Assembly: GCA_035513175.1 (NCBI GenBank)
Contig: DATKCN010000053.1
Span: forward strand, 1 to 15,870
From: DATKCN01 sp035513175
GTDB taxonomy: Bacteria; Chloroflexota; Chloroflexia; Thermomicrobiales; CFX8
Direction: 5' to 3'
Length of the DNA: 15,870 nt
Shown: positions 12,774 to 15,870 of the stretch, one piece after another
How positions within the stretch are numbered: the stretch's first letter is position 1
Layout of the letters: each line of letters begins with the position of its first letter
Notes under the pieces: model-generated
Databases searched by the model: none
Told to the model about the DNA's origin: nothing
Seen by the model: only the letters and a program-made list of their open reading frames with translations
Position numbers and translations under genes: made by a program

Positions 12774-15700
12774 TCAGGTAAGGCCGTGCTCGACGGCGAA
12801 GCGGGTCGCGCCTGCGCGGTTGGAGACATCGAGCTTGGTGTAGATCGAGGTGAGGTGCGAGTTGACCGTGCGCCGCGCCAGGTAGAGCCGCTCGGCCACC
12901 TCAGCGTCCGTCAGCCCCTGCGCGACGAGGCGCAGCACATCGACCTCCCGGGGCGTAAGTCCCGCCGGGAAGACAGGTGACCTGGAACCAGCCGCGAGCT
13001 GGGCGACGAGCGCATCCACGCGGGCGAGCGTCGGGGCCGCCTGCAGCGGCACGCAGATCATGCGAACCTCGTCAGCCAGCCGCTCGGCGTCGTCAGTCCG
13101 GCCAGCCGCAGCCCGCAACTCGGCCAGCTCGAGCAGTGTGAGCGCGCGCTCGAACGGAGCGCCGCACGCGGCGGCGAGCTCCAGCGCGGTCTCGAAGTGC
13201 TGTTCTGCCTCCACCAGCCGCCGATCCCGCGTCGCGATGACTCCCAAGAGGCGGTGGACGGCCAGCAGCGCCACCGGCTGGCGGGGCGAGCTTGCGTGAT
13301 CGAGGGCGCGCTGCGCCTCCTCGCGCGCCCGGCCCAGGTTGCCAACCGACAGATGCACGGTCGCCCAAAGGAGTCGTGCCTCGGCTCGGCCCAGCACCCG
13401 GCCCGACTCCGTCAGCCAGCGGTCGAAGGCTTCCAGCCACCTCTCCGCCGTCGCGACATCTCCGACATCGAGCGCAAGGGCGGCCGCCAGCTGGGCCAGG
13501 TCGAACGCGCTCATCGCCACCGTCTCGGTTGGATCGCTGTCCGGGCCGCGCGGGAGTCGGCCGCGAACGAGCGCCCAGGCCGTGTCGAGATCACCACGCG
13601 CCCGCGCAAGGTTCCCAAGCGCCACTTCGGCCGAGATCGCGACCACCGCGGGTTGATGCTCGACCATGTTGGTCGCGATGTCGTGCGCTTCGTCCCATGC
13701 GGCGTCCAGCAGAAGCCGGGGCAGGCGCGGCATGCCCGGTAGCCAACCTGCCCGGTGGGCGCCCTCGGCCTGTTGCTCGCTCGCGATGGCTGCCGCGAGC
13801 CACTGGGCCCACTGTTCGCGGTCATCTGCCCGGTACGGCAACTGGATGCGCCACGCGTGTTGTGTGACCACGAGCGCGTCGACCGCGTGATGACCCGCCG
13901 CGCGATAGAGTGATTTAGCGCGGGCAAACGCGCGTTCAGACGCTTCGACCTCTCCGAGCACGGCGTATGCTTCGCCAAGACCGTAGTAGGTGTCGATCCA
14001 CGAACCCCCTTCCATCGTCGAGGTATGTCTCAACAGCGCGTCGTCATCGTCGAGCGCCTTGATCTGCTGCGCGTGCGCCTCCCCCAGCGCAACGGCGTCT
14101 CGGTAGCGCAGTGTCACGTGCGCGAGCTGCAGGACAAGCGCGCCCCGCTGCTGGCTGGCGATTGTGGCGATGGCGGCCGCGGCCGCGCCCTCGTTGCTGA
14201 GGTCGCTCTGCAAAGAATCAGTCAACGTGCGCTGGAGCCGGTAGGCCTCGAGCCACTCGTCCGGCGTCAGCTCGTCCTGCGCGGCGACACCGGCTTCCAG
14301 ATTGCTGACTCCCCGCTGGGTATCCCCGTGGACGCAGCGGACCAGCCCGGAGTGGGCGAGCGACAACGCCGACAGCACCCGGTCGTCGGTATCATGCGCA
14401 ATTCGGCGCGCCCCATCGAGATGGGCGAGTCCCCGTGCCGACGTGGCAAAGCGCAGCAGCAAGCCGAGATGGTACTGCACCGAGCCGCTCAGGCGTTGTG
14501 CGGCCGGATCGGCTGCCAGCAACGGCAGCGCAGCCTCGAAGCGCGCGGCGGCCGTGGTCCACGCATACGCCCGCTCGGCGCTCTCACCGGCCCGGATCAG
14601 CCAGGTCGCGGCGCGGGGATCGCTGGCGGCCTGGTAGTGGTAGGCCACCGCGTCGGGGCTGGCGCCAGCCGTCTGCTCGAGAATTTCGGCGATGCGGCGA
14701 TGCCAAATGAGCCTGCGTGACGGGGGGACGGATTCGTAGAGCGCGTCGCGAATCAGGGCATGGACGAAGCGCACCGCCAGACCATTGCTCGTTATGGTGA
14801 GGAAGTTCGCCGCCTCGGCCTGCTCGGCGGCGGCGAGCAGCGCGTCATCCGAGACGCCACTGAGCGCGGACCAGACATCCAGTGGCGCGTCCTGACCGAT
14901 GACGGAGGCCATCAGCAGCAGGTACCTGAGCGTCTCGTCGAGCCGGGCCGCGCGCCCGACGATCATGTGCCGGATCAGGCGCGGGACGACGACCGTCGTC
15001 AGGTCGCCAAGCGCCCAACCATCCAGCGACACGCGCAACAGCCGCTCCTCCTCGAGCGTGCGCAGCAGCTCATTCAGATACAGCGGGTTGCCTTCGGTAT
15101 GCCCGAGCAGGTACGGAGACAGCCGGCGGGTGTCAGCGTCTGCAAGCCGGTAACGCCGGCCGATGAGCTCGACGACCTCGCCCGCGGCGAGCCGCCGGAG
15201 ATTGATGTGCTCCGCGCCGGATTCGCGGACGAGCAGTGGCAGCGCGGGATAGAGCGGGTGGTCCGGCAGGACCTCCTCGCTGCGGTAGGTTGCCACCAGC
15301 AGCAGCGGCAGCCGCCGCGCATGACGCCCGACGAACCGTAGCAGGTCGATGCTCGCCGCGTCAGCCCAGTGCAGGTCTTCCAGCACGATCACCAGCGGGC
15401 GCGTTTCCGACAGCGTCGCAATGGCGGCGCGCGCTTCCTCGAACAGCGCCCCCATGCTGGCGACGGCGCCCGCGGTGTCGTCGCGACGGAGCACGGTCGG
15501 GAGATCGGGATCAGTCGGACCCATCGGATGCTGAGCCGTCAGATCGATCCACGGTCCATACGGCGGGGTCGTCATGAGATCGTAGCAACCGCCGACCAGC
15601 ACGAGCGCGTCGTGTTGCGCGGCCTCGCTGGTCAGCAGTGACACGAGGGTCGTCTTGCCGATGCCGGCTTCCCCGCCGATGAGCACGAGACCGCCCCGCC

Positions 15701-15812
15701 CGGCCAGCGTGGCGGCCAGGCCCTCGCGAAGGATGTCCTGCTCGTGTGCTCGTCCAACGATCGGGGGCGAAGGTGGCTCGAACGGTGAACTCGGCGGTGG
15801 ATGATCTGCCAT
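12774..15812 (-). CDS. LAL/MalT-type AAA-ATPase transcriptional regulator with C-terminal LuxR HTH (LAL-2)
   Basis: This 1012-residue paralogue of LAL-1 begins with a proline-rich tail (PPPSSPFEPPSPP, 5-17), then IVGRAHEQ, Walker A GEAGIGKT (47-54), CYDLMTTPPYGPW (76-88) and Walker B LVIVLEDLHW (140-149). A long helical TPR-like middle part, rich in alanine and arginine, runs to about residue 940. Residues 952-1012 form the LuxR HTH starting LTPREVDVLRLVAQG, with LARRTVNSHLTSIYTKL as recognition region. The HTH is clearly different from LAL-1's (VNSHLTSIYTKLDVSNRA against VERHIENLYRKVDAHNRA), so target sites probably differ. The start ATG is fixed by an in-frame TGA eight bases upstream on the minus strand. 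There is only weak ribosome-site complementarity (AGGA 14 bases upstream). Only 58 bases of upstream DNA are in the window. The S9 peptidase gene follows on the same strand. Confidence 0.93.
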   Translation of the reverse strand: MADHPPPSSPFEPPSPPIVGRAHEQDILREGLAATLAGRGGLVLIGGEAGIGKTTLVSLLTSEAAQHDALVLVGGCYDLMTTPPYGPWIDLTAQHPMGPTDPDLPTVLRRDDTAGAVASMGALFEEARAAIATLSETRPLVIVLEDLHWADAASIDLLRFVGRHARRLPLLLVATYRSEEVLPDHPLYPALPLLVRESGAEHINLRRLAAGEVVELIGRRYRLADADTRRLSPYLLGHTEGNPLYLNELLRTLEEERLLRVSLDGWALGDLTTVVVPRLIRHMIVGRAARLDETLRYLLLMASVIGQDAPLDVWSALSGVSDDALLAAAEQAEAANFLTITSNGLAVRFVHALIRDALYESVPPSRRLIWHRRIAEILEQTAGASPDAVAYHYQAASDPRAATWLIRAGESAERAYAWTTAAARFEAALPLLAADPAAQRLSGSVQYHLGLLLRFATSARGLAHLDGARRIAHDTDDRVLSALSLAHSGLVRCVHGDTQRGVSNLEAGVAAQDELTPDEWLEAYRLQRTLTDSLQSDLSNEGAAAAAIATIASQQRGALVLQLAHVTLRYRDAVALGEAHAQQIKALDDDDALLRHTSTMEGGSWIDTYYGLGEAYAVLGEVEASERAFARAKSLYRAAGHHAVDALVVTQHAWRIQLPYRADDREQWAQWLAAAIASEQQAEGAHRAGWLPGMPRLPRLLLDAAWDEAHDIATNMVEHQPAVVAISAEVALGNLARARGDLDTAWALVRGRLPRGPDSDPTETVAMSAFDLAQLAAALALDVGDVATAERWLEAFDRWLTESGRVLGRAEARLLWATVHLSVGNLGRAREEAQRALDHASSPRQPVALLAVHRLLGVIATRDRRLVEAEQHFETALELAAACGAPFERALTLLELAELRAAAGRTDDAERLADEVRMICVPLQAAPTLARVDALVAQLAAGSRSPVFPAGLTPREVDVLRLVAQGLTDAEVAERLYLARRTVNSHLTSIYTKLDVSNRAGATRFAVEHGLT

Positions 15813-15870
15813 GGAGATTCACCGGATCCTGGTTACGACGTGTCGTGCCGCCATAGCATGAAGCGTGAGA

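Overview
The window is GC-rich bacterial DNA with little sign of large mobile islands. Three things suggest a member of Chloroflexota, plausibly class Thermomicrobia (Sphaerobacter-like): two very long MalT/LAL-type AAA-ATPase LuxR regulators, an ECF sigma gene overlapping an anti-sigma-like gene with a YPPTPDL motif, and a MurE ligase with a DDPR motif. This assignment rests on gene content and protein style only and is an inference.

Layout, left to right. (1) A DinB-like protein runs off the left edge on the minus strand (1-401). It is divergent from a calcineurin-like metallophosphoesterase (486-1361, plus). (2) A 1003-residue LAL regulator (1595-4606, plus) is followed by a 369-base gap rich in short dyads, then a small secreted protein with a clear signal peptide and two cysteines (4976-5452, plus). 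(3) A 240-base convergent gap with inverted repeats separates this from a minus-strand operon read right to left: ECF sigma factor (8698-8078), overlapping membrane anti-sigma-like protein (8085-7291), then a MurE-type Mur ligase (7265-5691). An ECF-like promoter abuts the sigma start codon, so the operon may be autoregulated and its first gene leaderless. (4) A BtpA/SgcQ-family TIM-barrel protein (9725-8901, minus). (5) A 0.9-kb stretch with three copies of a dispersed intergenic inverted repeat. Two of them bracket a small GIY-YIG nuclease-like gene (10417-10121, minus), which also has two stem-loops just upstream. (6) An S9-family serine peptidase (12529-10682, minus). (7) A second, 1012-residue LAL regulator (15812-12774, minus).

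How it may fit together: the two LAL proteins probably sense a ligand or partner through their ATPase and helical regions and control transcription through the C-terminal HTH. The small secreted protein and the S9 peptidase lie immediately downstream of LAL-1 and LAL-2 respectively, each with its own intergenic dyads, so they are the first targets to consider. The sigma/anti-sigma/MurE operon ties a peptidoglycan-precursor enzyme to an envelope-type signalling module. The most unusual element is the GIY-YIG gene framed by repeats, which recalls REP/RAYT systems but with a different nuclease family. No tRNA, rRNA, CRISPR array, integrase or insertion-sequence transposase was seen.
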